From an uncultured Bacillota bacterium (GTDB taxonomy: Bacteria; Bacillota_I; Bacilli_A; RFN20; CAG-449), in contig CAJKZK010000074.1 in NCBI GenBank assembly GCA_905204225.1, forward strand, positions 1 to 8,945: DNA of 8,945 nt, given 5' to 3'. Shown piece after piece: positions 1-7,308 of the stretch (position 1 is its first letter; the number at the start of each line of letters is the position of its first letter). The position numbers and the translations under genes are program-made. The notes under the pieces were generated by a model. The model worked only from the letters and a program-made list of their open reading frames with translations, had not been told where the DNA came from and ran no database searches.

Positions 1-19
1 TAGATATCTTTCTATACAT
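1..19 (-). CDS. 5' start of a divergent gene, product unknown (partial)
   Basis: Only the first six codons are in the window (Met-Tyr-Arg-Lys-Ile-Ser). The ATG (19-17) is preceded by a convincing Shine-Dalgarno sequence, GAAGGTG at 31-25, five bases before the start. A consensus -10 box with a fair -35 lies just upstream of that. The SD and promoter together make a real gene start much more likely than a chance ATG. It is transcribed away from the PfoR-like gene and shares its regulatory region. Nothing can be said about the product. Confidence 0.6.
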
Positions 20-40
20 AATTTCACCTTCTATAAAGAT

Positions 41-69
41 ATTATACACTCAAATTTACGCTTTTCCAA
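41..69 (-). promoter_or_regulatory. Sigma-A-type promoter of the divergent leftward gene
   Basis: On the minus strand a perfect TATAAT (46-41) follows a 17-bp spacer after TTGGAA (69-64), which matches 4 of 6 bases of TTGACA. Predicted transcription starts near 34, giving a leader of about 15 bases that just includes the SD. The -35 box overlaps the first ACGCTTTTC element (58-67), so a protein bound there would be expected to affect this promoter. Confidence 0.5.
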
Positions 70-168
70 TAATTTTACACTTCAAAAATTACGCTTTTCC
101 AAAAATATATAGATTAAAAATACACGCTTTTCTTATTTTTATATAATTTTTTAATTAAAACCGCTTTT
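56..168. repeat. 33-bp-periodic direct repeats (ACGCTTTTC), candidate operator array
   Basis: ACGCTTTTC occurs at 58-66, 91-99 and 124-132, so consecutive copies start exactly 33 bp apart. The first two copies are identical over 14 bases, TTACGCTTTTCCAA at 56-69 and 89-102. A degenerate fourth, CCGCTTTT, is at 161-168, 37 bp further on and touching the likely -10 box of the rightward gene. Related TACACT sequences (45-50 and 76-81) precede copies 1 and 2. Same-face spacing of about three helical turns is typical of binding sites for a multimeric regulator. The core fits the loose ACNNTT pattern of LytTR-family half-sites such as those of AgrA and ComE. Binding by the LytTR regulator encoded nearby is inference. 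Confidence 0.55.
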
Positions 169-173
169 ATAAT
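168..173 (+). promoter_or_regulatory. Probable -10 box of the PfoR-like gene
   Basis: A perfect TATAAT lies at 168-173 and has no recognisable -35 at 16-18 bp upstream, as is common for activator-dependent promoters. Transcription would start near 180, leaving a leader of about 40 bases before the ATG at 220. A second TATAAT at 142-147 is an alternative and also lacks a clear -35. The fourth repeat element abuts the 168-173 box. Confidence 0.35.
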
Positions 174-207
174 GAAAGACATATTAAAAAATTATATATT
201 TATTTAT

Positions 208-215
208 GAGGAAAG
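208..215 (+). promoter_or_regulatory. Ribosome binding site deciding the start at 220
   Basis: GAGGAAAG at 208-215 places a strong GAGG core eight bases before the ATG at 220. The in-frame ATG at 172 has no SD upstream and overlaps the likely -10 box, so 220 is the better start. Confidence 0.75.
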
Positions 216-219
216 AAAA

Positions 220-1305
220 ATGGAACAAGAAATAAAACAAAAAGAAAATAAAATATTAGACTTTTTTATCACAACATTAAATGGTATGGCTTTTGGCTTA
301 TTTGCCACATTAATTGTAGGAACAATAATTGGTAGTATTGGATCATTATTTACTTCATTTGCCCCAGAAATTAGTAAAGTATTAAAAGATACATCTACAT
401 TATTATCTTGCTTAACAGGAGCAGGTATTGGTATAGGTGTTTCATTAAGTTTAAAAATGGATACTTTAAAAACAATTGTCATTGCTTCTATTGGTGAAAT
501 TAGTAGTTATTTTTCTTTAACAACAAAATTTGTTAATGATGGTACCTTTGCCAATACATTTAAAATAGGTGATCCGTTAACTATTTATATAGTAGTAATT
601 ATTTCTTGCTTATTATTAAAAGTAATTTTTCAAAAGAAAACTCCTGTAGATATTTTGTTAATTCCATTATGTGGAATTATAATAGGCTTAATCTTTTCTA
701 TTTTAATAAGATATCCAATTATATATGTAACATTTGGTATTCAATATATAGTTAATGAAGCAACTTTAATTCAACCAATTTTAATGGGAATAATAATTTC
801 TGTAATTATGGGCATGGCTTTAACTGCACCTATATCTTCTGCTGCTATCGCTGCAATGATATTTATTGGTGATGGACAAGGTTTATTAATTGCTTCAGGA
901 GCAGCTTTAATTGGTTGTTGTACTCAAATGGTTGGATTTGCAGTTCAATCAAGAAAAGATAATTCGTTAGGTATGGTTTTATCTATTGGTATTGGCACAA
1001 GCATGTTACAATTTAAAAACATTTTAAAAAAGCCAATAATCTGGCTTCCTACTATTATTGCTTCAAGTATTTTAGGCCCTATTTCTACTACACTTATTAA
1101 ATTACAATGTATGGGCTCATCTGCTGGTATGGGTACAGCAGGATTTGTAGGTCAAATAGGCACAATTGCTACTATGGGTAATAATATATCTACTTGGTTA
1201 ATTATCATTTTCTTTGAAGTAGTTACTCCTGCTATATTAGTTTTTGTTATAGATTTAATCTTTAGAAAATTTAATTTAATTAAAGATGGAGATTTAAAAA
1301 TATAA
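220..1305 (+). CDS. PTS_EIIC_2-family (PfoR-like) integral membrane protein
   Basis: This is a 361-residue, highly hydrophobic protein that resembles the stand-alone PTS_EIIC_2 family (Pfam PF13303), often annotated as PTS IIC or as the perfringolysin regulator PfoR. Family hallmarks are visible: an N-terminal NGMAFGLFATLIVGTI segment starting near residue 21, a PISSAAIAA stretch in the middle, GCCTQMVGFAVQSRKDN from residue 232, GTSMLQ followed by a KKPIIW segment, and a Gly/Ser-rich CMGSSAGMGTAG stretch from residue 297. About eight to ten membrane segments are likely. No IIA or IIB domain or phosphorylatable PTS motif is present, so sugar phosphorylation is not supported; transport of an unknown solute or membrane sensing is possible. 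The start at 220 is chosen for its SD. Transcription is divergent from the leftward gene and shares the repeat array. The gene ends exactly where the histidine kinase gene ends on the other strand. The family assignment is fairly sure and the function is not. Confidence 0.8.
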   Translation: MEQEIKQKENKILDFFITTLNGMAFGLFATLIVGTIIGSIGSLFTSFAPEISKVLKDTSTLLSCLTGAGIGIGVSLSLKMDTLKTIVIASIGEISSYFSLTTKFVNDGTFANTFKIGDPLTIYIVVIISCLLLKVIFQKKTPVDILLIPLCGIIIGLIFSILIRYPIIYVTFGIQYIVNEATLIQPILMGIIISVIMGMALTAPISSAAIAAMIFIGDGQGLLIASGAALIGCCTQMVGFAVQSRKDNSLGMVLSIGIGTSMLQFKNILKKPIIWLPTIIASSILGPISTTLIKLQCMGSSAGMGTAGFVGQIGTIATMGNNISTWLIIIFFEVVTPAILVFVIDLIFRKFNLIKDGDLKI

Positions 1306-2652
1306 TTATTTAATTGGAAACATTATAAATAAAGAGAAAACATTATTATCTAACGATATATTCAAATCACCATCATATTTATTTACAATTAATTGAATAG
1401 ATTTCATACCATATCCATGATAATCTTTATCTTCTTTTGTAGTTTTAGGTAATCCATTTTCAAGTAAAACAATATTACCTTCATAATAATTATCTATACT
1501 AATAGATACAAATGAATTAACATTTTTAACAACTAAATTAATATGTCTTTTATCAACATCTTGTATTTTGAAAACAGCTTCCATTGCATTGTCAATCATA
1601 TTACCAAATAAAGAATATAAATCTGTTTTACTAATAAAAGATAATTTTGAACAATCAGCTAAACAAGTAAGTTTAATATCTTTTTTTTGACAAATTAAAC
1701 TCTTTTCAGAAAGAATTAAATCAAGAGCTTCATTACCAGTTTTGATAGTAGAATCATAAATATTAATAACATTTTCTAATTCACCCAATAATTCTGAATC
1801 AAGTTTACCATTTTTAGCGTATTCAGTTAATTGATGTTTTAAATCATGGCATTTTAAATTAATAATATCTACATTTTCTTTACTAGATTTATATTGATCT
1901 TCAGCTTGCTTTAATAATTGCATTGTAGTTTGTAATTCTGATTTTAAATGTTTATTTGTAGCTAAAGAAAACTGAATATATAAAACCATAGAACAACATA
2001 ACAAATTATAAATACAACTTACTATTGTATATGCTTTATTATAATTATCATTAATATAAACAATCACTGCATTTAATATAATATCTACTAATAAAACCAC
2101 TCCAGAAATTATTAACATGGAATAATTTTCAATAATTAATTCTTTTTTATTAATTTTTTTACCCAATATAGAATATGTAACCCAATATGTTAATAAATAA
2201 ACATCTAAATAGATAAAAGCATAAAACAATGTTTTTAAATCAAATTTAGAAAAATCAACAATATTACTACCATAAAATCCAAGTGTTGGTGAAATTGCCA
2301 TATTAAAAATACTAACAATTAAAGAAAAACTTTCATGTGCAAAATGTTGCATTGTATATGCAGTAATTGAAATAAAAAATATTATTCTAAAAGATATTTC
2401 ATAAACAAATCCTAATGAAATAGTACATATTATAAACAAAAATAAAAACATAAAAGATGTATAAAAAGTATTATATAAATTTTGTGGAATAGGAAAAGCA
2501 ATAGCTAAACCAATGCAAACAAGAATTGATAATATTAATTTAATAACATAATGATTTTTCTTAATTTGTTTAAATGAAAATAAATGCATAGCGATTAATA
2601 TTTCTATTACAAATATAATTTTATAAAAAAATAATTCTGATAAAATATACAT
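1306..2652 (-). CDS. GHKL sensor histidine kinase (AgrC/VirS-like, HPK10 type)
   Basis: This is the membrane sensor of a two-component system, predicted to autophosphorylate on histidine and pass the phosphate to the response regulator encoded just upstream. Residues 1-230 form about six or seven hydrophobic segments with short loops, as in AgrC and VirS. A coiled-coil-like linker covers about 235-265. The H-box is CHDLKHQL, with the likely phospho-acceptor His269 and a second His273. The N-box is LFGNMIDNAMEAV, with Asn351 and Asn355, and the G-box is HGYGMKS (412-418), typical of HATPase_c_5. The 448-residue length is normal for the family. The ATG directly follows the stop of the regulator gene, and a strong AAGGAG (2665-2660, seven bases before the ATG) lies inside that gene, so translation is probably coupled. 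No AgrB-like protease or peptide gene is visible, so the ligand is unknown. The stop abuts the stop of the convergent PfoR-like gene. Confidence 0.9.
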   Translation of the reverse strand: MYILSELFFYKIIFVIEILIAMHLFSFKQIKKNHYVIKLILSILVCIGLAIAFPIPQNLYNTFYTSFMFLFLFIICTISLGFVYEISFRIIFFISITAYTMQHFAHESFSLIVSIFNMAISPTLGFYGSNIVDFSKFDLKTLFYAFIYLDVYLLTYWVTYSILGKKINKKELIIENYSMLIISGVVLLVDIILNAVIVYINDNYNKAYTIVSCIYNLLCCSMVLYIQFSLATNKHLKSELQTTMQLLKQAEDQYKSSKENVDIINLKCHDLKHQLTEYAKNGKLDSELLGELENVINIYDSTIKTGNEALDLILSEKSLICQKKDIKLTCLADCSKLSFISKTDLYSLFGNMIDNAMEAVFKIQDVDKRHINLVVKNVNSFVSISIDNYYEGNIVLLENGLPKTTKEDKDYHGYGMKSIQLIVNKYDGDLNISLDNNVFSLFIMFPIK

Positions 2653-3369
2653 TTATAAACTCCTTCCTGCACTACTTCTTAGATAACTATTTAAAGCGTG
2701 CAAAAATTGTTTGTGTTTTGGATGAGAAATTTGTATTTTTTCACCACTAACAATTACATTATAATCTTTTATTTCTTCTACATATTTTAAATTAACTAAA
2801 TAACATTGATTGCAATATTCAAATGGTAAACAATTAAGTTCTTCCTTTACCTTTTTAAGACTACCAGTAGCAGTAAAATCACCATCTAAAGTATGATAAA
2901 TTAAAGAATGATTAATTACTTCAATATATTTAATTGAAGATGCTTTTATTTTATTAGTCTTTATTTTATTTTTTATTAATATATATTTTTCATCATTTTT
3001 TTTAAAATAATCTAATACTCTATTTAATTTTAATGCAAAACTATTGTAAGAAATAGGTTTTAAAATAAAATCAAAAGCATTTACTTCATAACCTTTTATT
3101 GCATATTGAGCTAAAGATGTTACAAATATAATTAATACTTTTTCATCAATCTCTCTTATTTTCCTTACAGCACTTAAGCCATCAATATATGGCATATTTA
3201 TATCCATAAAAATCAAATCATAACTAGAATAATTATCTAAAAATATTTTTGCATTTTCAAAATAAGAAACATTTATTTCAAAATTGTTTTCTTTAAAAAA
3301 TCTTGTTACATAAGAATCAAGATCATCTGCTATATTTTTTTCATCTTCAACAATGGCTATTTTTATCAT
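2653..3369 (-). CDS. LytTR-family response regulator (AgrA/VirR-like)
   Basis: This 238-residue protein is the DNA-binding partner of the histidine kinase. The receiver domain (about 1-120) has the acidic pocket Glu8/Asp9, the phospho-acceptor Asp56 in FMDINMPYIDG, Thr84, and Lys104 in the FILKP motif. The C-terminal part (about 135-235) matches a LytTR domain, with KIKASSIKYIEV at its start, then LNCLPFEYCNQCYLVNLKYVEEI, and a HPKH motif near the end. LytTR proteins bind short direct repeats, so the repeat array at 56-168 is a candidate target by inference. The start is firm because MIKIAIVEDE is a typical receiver N-terminus. Unusually, only a weak AGGA 14 bases upstream could serve as SD, and the best promoter would start transcription at or next to the ATG. 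The kinase gene follows without a gap. Confidence 0.92.
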   Translation of the reverse strand: MIKIAIVEDEKNIADDLDSYVTRFFKENNFEINVSYFENAKIFLDNYSSYDLIFMDINMPYIDGLSAVRKIREIDEKVLIIFVTSLAQYAIKGYEVNAFDFILKPISYNSFALKLNRVLDYFKKNDEKYILIKNKIKTNKIKASSIKYIEVINHSLIYHTLDGDFTATGSLKKVKEELNCLPFEYCNQCYLVNLKYVEEIKDYNVIVSGEKIQISHPKHKQFLHALNSYLRSSAGRSL

Positions 3370-3375
3370 AATTTA

Positions 3376-3403
3376 ATTATAATCCTATTTTTAAAAGAGT
3401 AAA
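3376..3403 (-). promoter_or_regulatory. Possible promoter of the two-component operon
   Basis: On the minus strand TTTACT (3403-3398; 4 of 6 matches to TTGACA), a 16-bp spacer and a perfect TATAAT (3381-3376) lie directly after the terminator of the upstream operon. The predicted transcription start would be within a base or two of the ATG at 3369, implying a leaderless message. The position between operons is sensible, but AT-rich DNA produces such boxes easily. Confidence 0.35.
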
Positions 3404-3425
3404 GAGGAAGGAAAATTCCTTCCTC
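3404..3425 (-). terminator. Perfect-palindrome intrinsic terminator of the surface-protein operon
   Basis: GAGGAAGGAA (3404-3413) and TTCCTTCCTC (3416-3425) form a perfect 10-bp stem around a two-base centre, which in RNA would open to a loop of about four. On the minus strand the stem lies ten bases after the stop of the 865-residue lipoprotein gene and is followed by the T-rich TTTACTCTTTT. It insulates the lipoprotein/GH3 operon from the response regulator gene. The T tract is interrupted, so some read-through is conceivable. Confidence 0.75.
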
Positions 3426-3435
3426 ATAAATAATA

Positions 3436-6033
3436 TTAAGCAATGCTTTTTGGGGAAATAATTTTAATATAATCAAAATTTCCACATCCACCAGTAATAG
3501 TAAATACCAAATTATTTTCTCCACTAACTAAATCAAGAATGCCTAATTCAAATTCAACATAATGCCCCCAGTTAGCTTCTTCATCATTATAACTAGTTGG
3601 GATTGTAACATCATTATCATTTAATTTTAAACTAAATGGATTATCAACATTTTTATTACCTAAAGCCATACAAACATATAATTTAGCTTTAGTTGCTTCA
3701 GAAACATTTAATTTATATGTGATAGTAGCATTATAATTGTTACAAACATTACCTAAAGATTTACCACCGCTTGCATTAACGTCATCATTAACACTTATGC
3801 CTTGTGTTACAGTTGCTGTTTCTCCTTCAAAAATATAACTTTCTCCAGTTACATCAACATATAAATCAACTTTATTATTTGCACTAATTTCAATATAATC
3901 AAAATTAGTCATTGCACCTTTAGCAAAATCAAAAGTTATTTTATTAACACCTGCTTTTAAATGAATACCTTTAATTTCAAAATTACCCCAGTTACCCCAA
4001 CCATAAGAAGTTGGACATGTAATATTTTTGTTACCATTATAGAATAAAGCATAATCGTTAACTTTAATATCTTTAAAATTAACATTGATTGGTAATCTAT
4101 CATCACCTACTACAGCAGTAACAACTTTTAAATCAACAAATTGTTCAACACTAGAAGATACTTCATATTCAATAATTGAACTTTCTGATATTTGTCCAAC
4201 ATGGCTTCCACCACTTGCTCCATTATCTTCACTTACTATTGAGCAATTAGTAAGTTTAGCATCACTACCTTCAAATCTATATGCTGTTTTTTCTGCATTA
4301 TTAGTAAAATATACATCGTTTTCTGCATAAATTGAAATGCAATCAACATTAGTCATAACATCTTTAACTGCTTGCAAAACAATAACATTATTGCCTTCAT
4401 TTAAATTAACATTTTCAATTACTAATTCGCCCCAACAAGACCAACCATAATTACCATCACAAGTAAATTCAGTATCACTAGTAATTTCTTGATCATTAAC
4501 TTTTAAAATAAAACTTTTAGCTAAAAGTAATCTATCTGAACCAGCAATAATAATTCTTAATTTTAAACTTACTGTTTGTTTATTTGATGAAGTAATATCA
4601 TAAGTAATTTTTGAACTAGAATTAATTCCTCCTACTTGGTTTCCACCACTTGAACCATTATTTTCAGAATTAACTGCACAATTTTCAATTTTTGCATGTT
4701 CAGCTTCGAATCTATATTCTGTACCTTTAATAGATGGTTCATCTTTAACTATTTCAAGAGATTTAGGAGAAACAAGTTTAATATAATCAAAATTTCCACA
4801 CCCTCCTGTAATAGTAATTACTAAAACATTTTCACCTTGAATTAAATTAAGTAAAGCAACTTTATATTCTTTAAAATGTGTCCAATTTCCTTGAGAATCT
4901 TTATATGAAGTAGGTATTTCTAAATCAACATCATTTAAAGAAATTTTAAATGGATTATCAGTAAATGTTCCTCCTATTGCCATATTAATAAACATAGTAG
5001 CTTTAGTAGCTTCTAAAGCATTTAATTTATAAGTTATGGTTGCACCTTCATTATTGAAAGCATTACCTAATGCAATTTTATTTCTTGCATTATCATTATT
5101 TTCTTTTCTAAATCCACCATTTTTACCAGCTTGTAAAATAGCAACATCTTCTTCAAAATAATAATTTTCTCCCGTGACTTCTTCTATTTCAAGAACATAA
5201 AACTTTACTAAATTATCTGCTTTAATTACTAATTTATCAAAGTTAGTCATAATATCTTCTTTACCTGTTAAAGTAATAACATTTTTACCTTGAGTTAAAG
5301 AAATGTCATTAAAAATTATTTTACCATAATTACTATATCCATAATTTTCACTAACTTCAATTTGGCCTTTAGTTTCAACAGTAATTCCATTAACTTGAAT
5401 AACAAAATATCTATCAAAATCTAATCTATCATTACCTACAACAGATGTAACAACTTTTAAATCAGTAGTTTGTTCTTTTTCAGAAACAATAGTGTATTCT
5501 ATTTTAGAGCCGTTAGAAATTTGACCAACAACTTTACCATTACTACCATTAGCGTCTTCACTAATAACACATCCACTTAAAGAAGCATCTTCAGCTTCTA
5601 AAGAATATTCATTTTGATATTTACTAACATAAACATTTAAACTAGAAGTCTTTTTACCATCTTCACTTGTGGCAGTAATTACACTTGTTCCAGCTTTATT
5701 AGCTTTAATAAGTCCACTAGTAGATACAGTAACAACATCATTTGAAACAGTATATGTAACTTTTTGATTAGTAGCATTAGTAGGTAAGATAGTTAAATTA
5801 ATTTGTTTTTCTTGATTAATTTTTAATTCGTTGTTATCTAAAGATATTTTTATATCTTCAACTTTAACTACTTGAGAAGAAGAGCTTCCTTGCGAAGAAG
5901 TTCCACTATTAGTACTTGAACTATTACTTATTGGAGTTGAAGAAGAATTATTATTACAGCTAGTTAATATTCCCATTCCTCCAATCAACATTGATACTGA
6001 TAAAACAGCAATTTTTAAGAAATTCTTTTTCAT
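3436..6033 (-). CDS. Large surface lipoprotein: Big2 domain plus five carbohydrate-binding-like modules
   Basis: This 865-residue exported protein starts with a lipoprotein signal (MKKN, a hydrophobic core, lipobox LTSC with Cys26), followed by a Ser/Asn/Thr-rich spacer to about 55. Residues 57-138 look like a bacterial Ig-like Big2 domain (VEDIKISLDNNELKI, ILPTNATNQKVTYTVSN, GLIKANKAGTSVITATS). Five beta-sandwich modules follow, each opening with a Y-x-F/L-E-x-E/D motif like CBM6/CBM35 domains: A1 about 143-275, B1 291-421, A2 440-575, A3 585-720, B2 733-863. A modules share a GYSNYG/GWSCWG/GWGNWG stretch and end in MTN(F/V)D. B modules share NPF and PTSY and end in GGCGNFDYIK plus SPKS. No catalytic domain is seen, so a role in binding glycans or adhering to a substrate is inferred. 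The ATG has SD AAAGG (6047-6043), six bases past the stop of the preceding lipoprotein gene. It is the last gene of the operon, before the terminator. Confidence 0.85.
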   Translation of the reverse strand: MKKNFLKIAVLSVSMLIGGMGILTSCNNNSSSTPISNSSSTNSGTSSQGSSSSQVVKVEDIKISLDNNELKINQEKQINLTILPTNATNQKVTYTVSNDVVTVSTSGLIKANKAGTSVITATSEDGKKTSSLNVYVSKYQNEYSLEAEDASLSGCVISEDANGSNGKVVGQISNGSKIEYTIVSEKEQTTDLKVVTSVVGNDRLDFDRYFVIQVNGITVETKGQIEVSENYGYSNYGKIIFNDISLTQGKNVITLTGKEDIMTNFDKLVIKADNLVKFYVLEIEEVTGENYYFEEDVAILQAGKNGGFRKENNDNARNKIALGNAFNNEGATITYKLNALEATKATMFINMAIGGTFTDNPFKISLNDVDLEIPTSYKDSQGNWTHFKEYKVALLNLIQGENVLVITITGGCGNFDYIKLVSPKSLEIVKDEPSIKGTEYRFEAEHAKIENCAVNSENNGSSGGNQVGGINSSSKITYDITSSNKQTVSLKLRIIIAGSDRLLLAKSFILKVNDQEITSDTEFTCDGNYGWSCWGELVIENVNLNEGNNVIVLQAVKDVMTNVDCISIYAENDVYFTNNAEKTAYRFEGSDAKLTNCSIVSEDNGASGGSHVGQISESSIIEYEVSSSVEQFVDLKVVTAVVGDDRLPINVNFKDIKVNDYALFYNGNKNITCPTSYGWGNWGNFEIKGIHLKAGVNKITFDFAKGAMTNFDYIEISANNKVDLYVDVTGESYIFEGETATVTQGISVNDDVNASGGKSLGNVCNNYNATITYKLNVSEATKAKLYVCMALGNKNVDNPFSLKLNDNDVTIPTSYNDEEANWGHYVEFELGILDLVSGENNLVFTITGGCGNFDYIKIISPKSIA
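3439..5607 (-). repeat. Internal domain duplications, A-B-A-A-B
   Basis: The coding sequence for residues 143-865 consists of diverged copies of two related modules. The clearest DNA trace is an identical 24-base stretch at 3463-3486 and 4777-4800 that encodes the FDYIK ends of modules B2 and B1. Modules A1 and A3 share DLKVVT(S/A)VVG(N/D)DRL, encoded around 5427-5466 and 4097-4136. Nearby segments also align at the protein level. The arrangement suggests tandem duplication of an A-B unit plus an extra A copy. Confidence 0.75.
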
Positions 6034-6039
6034 TTTAAT

Positions 6040-7308
6040 TTACCTTTCTGCTTGAGCAATTTCTATATTTCCGTTTTGATAAACAACATTTAAAGATCTA
6101 ATATTATAACCTTGAGTTGAAGCATGAACCATCTTAAATGTATTTTTACCAACTTTTGCTTTTACATAAGCAATAGTTGAGAATGTATAATCGGCATATC
6201 CACCATTTTCAGTTGATGTACTACCTTCAGTAAAGAATTCTTCATCGTTGAAAGTTAATTTCCATGTTGAATCAAATCTTAAACCAGGCTTATTTTTACT
6301 ATGTTCAAGAGATAATCTTACGTATGTTTCTTCTGTTGAATTAAATGACCAAATTACTGTTTGCCCATTATTTACTGAATCGATATAGCCAATACATTGT
6401 TCATTACTTGCATCATTCCAAATATTGTCATTACTATTATGGAATTTTAATACTTTATCATCTTTACCATATAAATTAGTTGTTTTCCAATTTATTTCTT
6501 CTTTATCTAAACAACATTCATAATTACTTGTATAATCAGTACATTTACCATTACTGTCTTTATGAGTACAAACATGTTCAACATATCCAGTCGCGTTACC
6601 TAATTCAACTTTTGTATCAGAAATAATACTAATTGATTTAAAATTATATTGTGTTCCATCACTATGTGGATTTTTAATTTTTATTTCATTATCACCTTTA
6701 TTAAGCTTAATACAACCAATATAATATTCAGTCCAGTCAAACCATTGAGAGAAATTAGTGTTTCCTGCTACTACACCTTTAGATATAATTTGTTCACCAT
6801 TAACATATAATTCCGTTGTATTTGTAACACTTGTTGGATCAGGCATTCTTGAAATAGTTGCTCCTAAACAAACAGTATTTTCTTTTTCAGAAGTAATAGA
6901 ATAAACAATTTCACAATCCTTATTATTGTTAAAATTATCAACGTATCCTCCATCAGTGTCATTTGGAACTCTAAAAATATCACCTTTACTACCTGGAACA
7001 AGTTTTACTTTTTTATTAGCAGCAGAATACGTATATTTAGTTCTATTAGTTAAATCAAAACATTTTTCTTTACATGCTTCTTCTTGACATTCTAAATCTA
7101 AACATTTTCCACATATTAAACATTGTTTAGAACATTCATGTTTTATTATAGGTTCATCTGTTTGACTCCAATCACTTTTTGTCCAATTTCCAGACCACTC
7201 TTCTTCTCCATTAGGAACTGAATTACTTGAAGATACTTGTTCACAAGAAACAAATATTCCACCAAGAAGAACAGAAACAACAAACAATTTAAAGAATTTA
7301 TTTTTCAT
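6040..7308 (-). CDS. Cys-rich surface lipoprotein with two probable beta-sandwich binding domains
   Basis: This 422-residue exported protein has a lipoprotein signal with lipobox FVSC and lipidated Cys22. A compact cluster of seven cysteines follows at 59, 63, 66, 69, 74, 79 and 83, in the pattern C-x3-C-x2-CGKC-x4-C-x4-C-x3-C, preceded by His57. It may be a small metal-binding or disulfide knot. Residues about 92-232 and 274-415 look like two beta-rich domains, each with a Gly-Tyr-(Val/Ile)-Asp motif (GGYVDNFNN, IGYIDSVNN) and a late strand resembling carbohydrate-binding modules (LNKGDNEIKIK, AKVGKNTFKMV). A second Cys group (247, 256, 265, 266) joins them. The ATG lies within the end of the GH3 gene (11-bp overlap), with SD AAGGAA ten bases upstream, so the two are co-transcribed. 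I recognise no named family; glycan binding is inferred from fold style and neighbours. Confidence 0.75.
   Translation of the reverse strand: MKNKFFKLFVVSVLLGGIFVSCEQVSSSNSVPNGEEEWSGNWTKSDWSQTDEPIIKHECSKQCLICGKCLDLECQEEACKEKCFDLTNRTKYTYSAANKKVKLVPGSKGDIFRVPNDTDGGYVDNFNNNKDCEIVYSITSEKENTVCLGATISRMPDPTSVTNTTELYVNGEQIISKGVVAGNTNFSQWFDWTEYYIGCIKLNKGDNEIKIKNPHSDGTQYNFKSISIISDTKVELGNATGYVEHVCTHKDSNGKCTDYTSNYECCLDKEEINWKTTNLYGKDDKVLKFHNSNDNIWNDASNEQCIGYIDSVNNGQTVIWSFNSTEETYVRLSLEHSKNKPGLRFDSTWKLTFNDEEFFTEGSTSTENGGYADYTFSTIAYVKAKVGKNTFKMVHASTQGYNIRSLNVVYQNGNIEIAQAER

Noticed and set aside
56..168. CRISPR-like array because of 33-bp periodicity
   Set aside because: The conserved part is only about 9-14 bases with AT-rich diverged intervals and no palindrome; an operator array fits better.
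172..219. Upstream in-frame ATG at 172 as the start of the PfoR-like protein
   Set aside because: It has no SD, overlaps a perfect TATAAT, and adds a 16-residue extension not needed by the family. The ATG at 220 has a strong SD.
204..482. Open minus-strand frame opposite the PfoR-like gene
   Set aside because: It lies wholly antisense to a well-supported membrane protein gene and resembles no known protein.
220..1305. Annotation as a complete sugar-phosphorylating PTS transporter
   Set aside because: No IIA, IIB or phosphorylation-site domain is present in the protein or its neighbours; only the IIC_2-like membrane part is supported.
1306..3369. Complete Agr-type quorum-sensing locus
   Set aside because: Kinase and regulator resemble AgrC and AgrA, but no AgrB protease or AgrD peptide gene is in the window.
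4085..4330. Open plus-strand frame inside the large lipoprotein gene
   Set aside because: It is antisense to conserved module A3 and A2 coding sequence, and its Ser/Thr/Leu-rich composition is what a complement of this gene would give.
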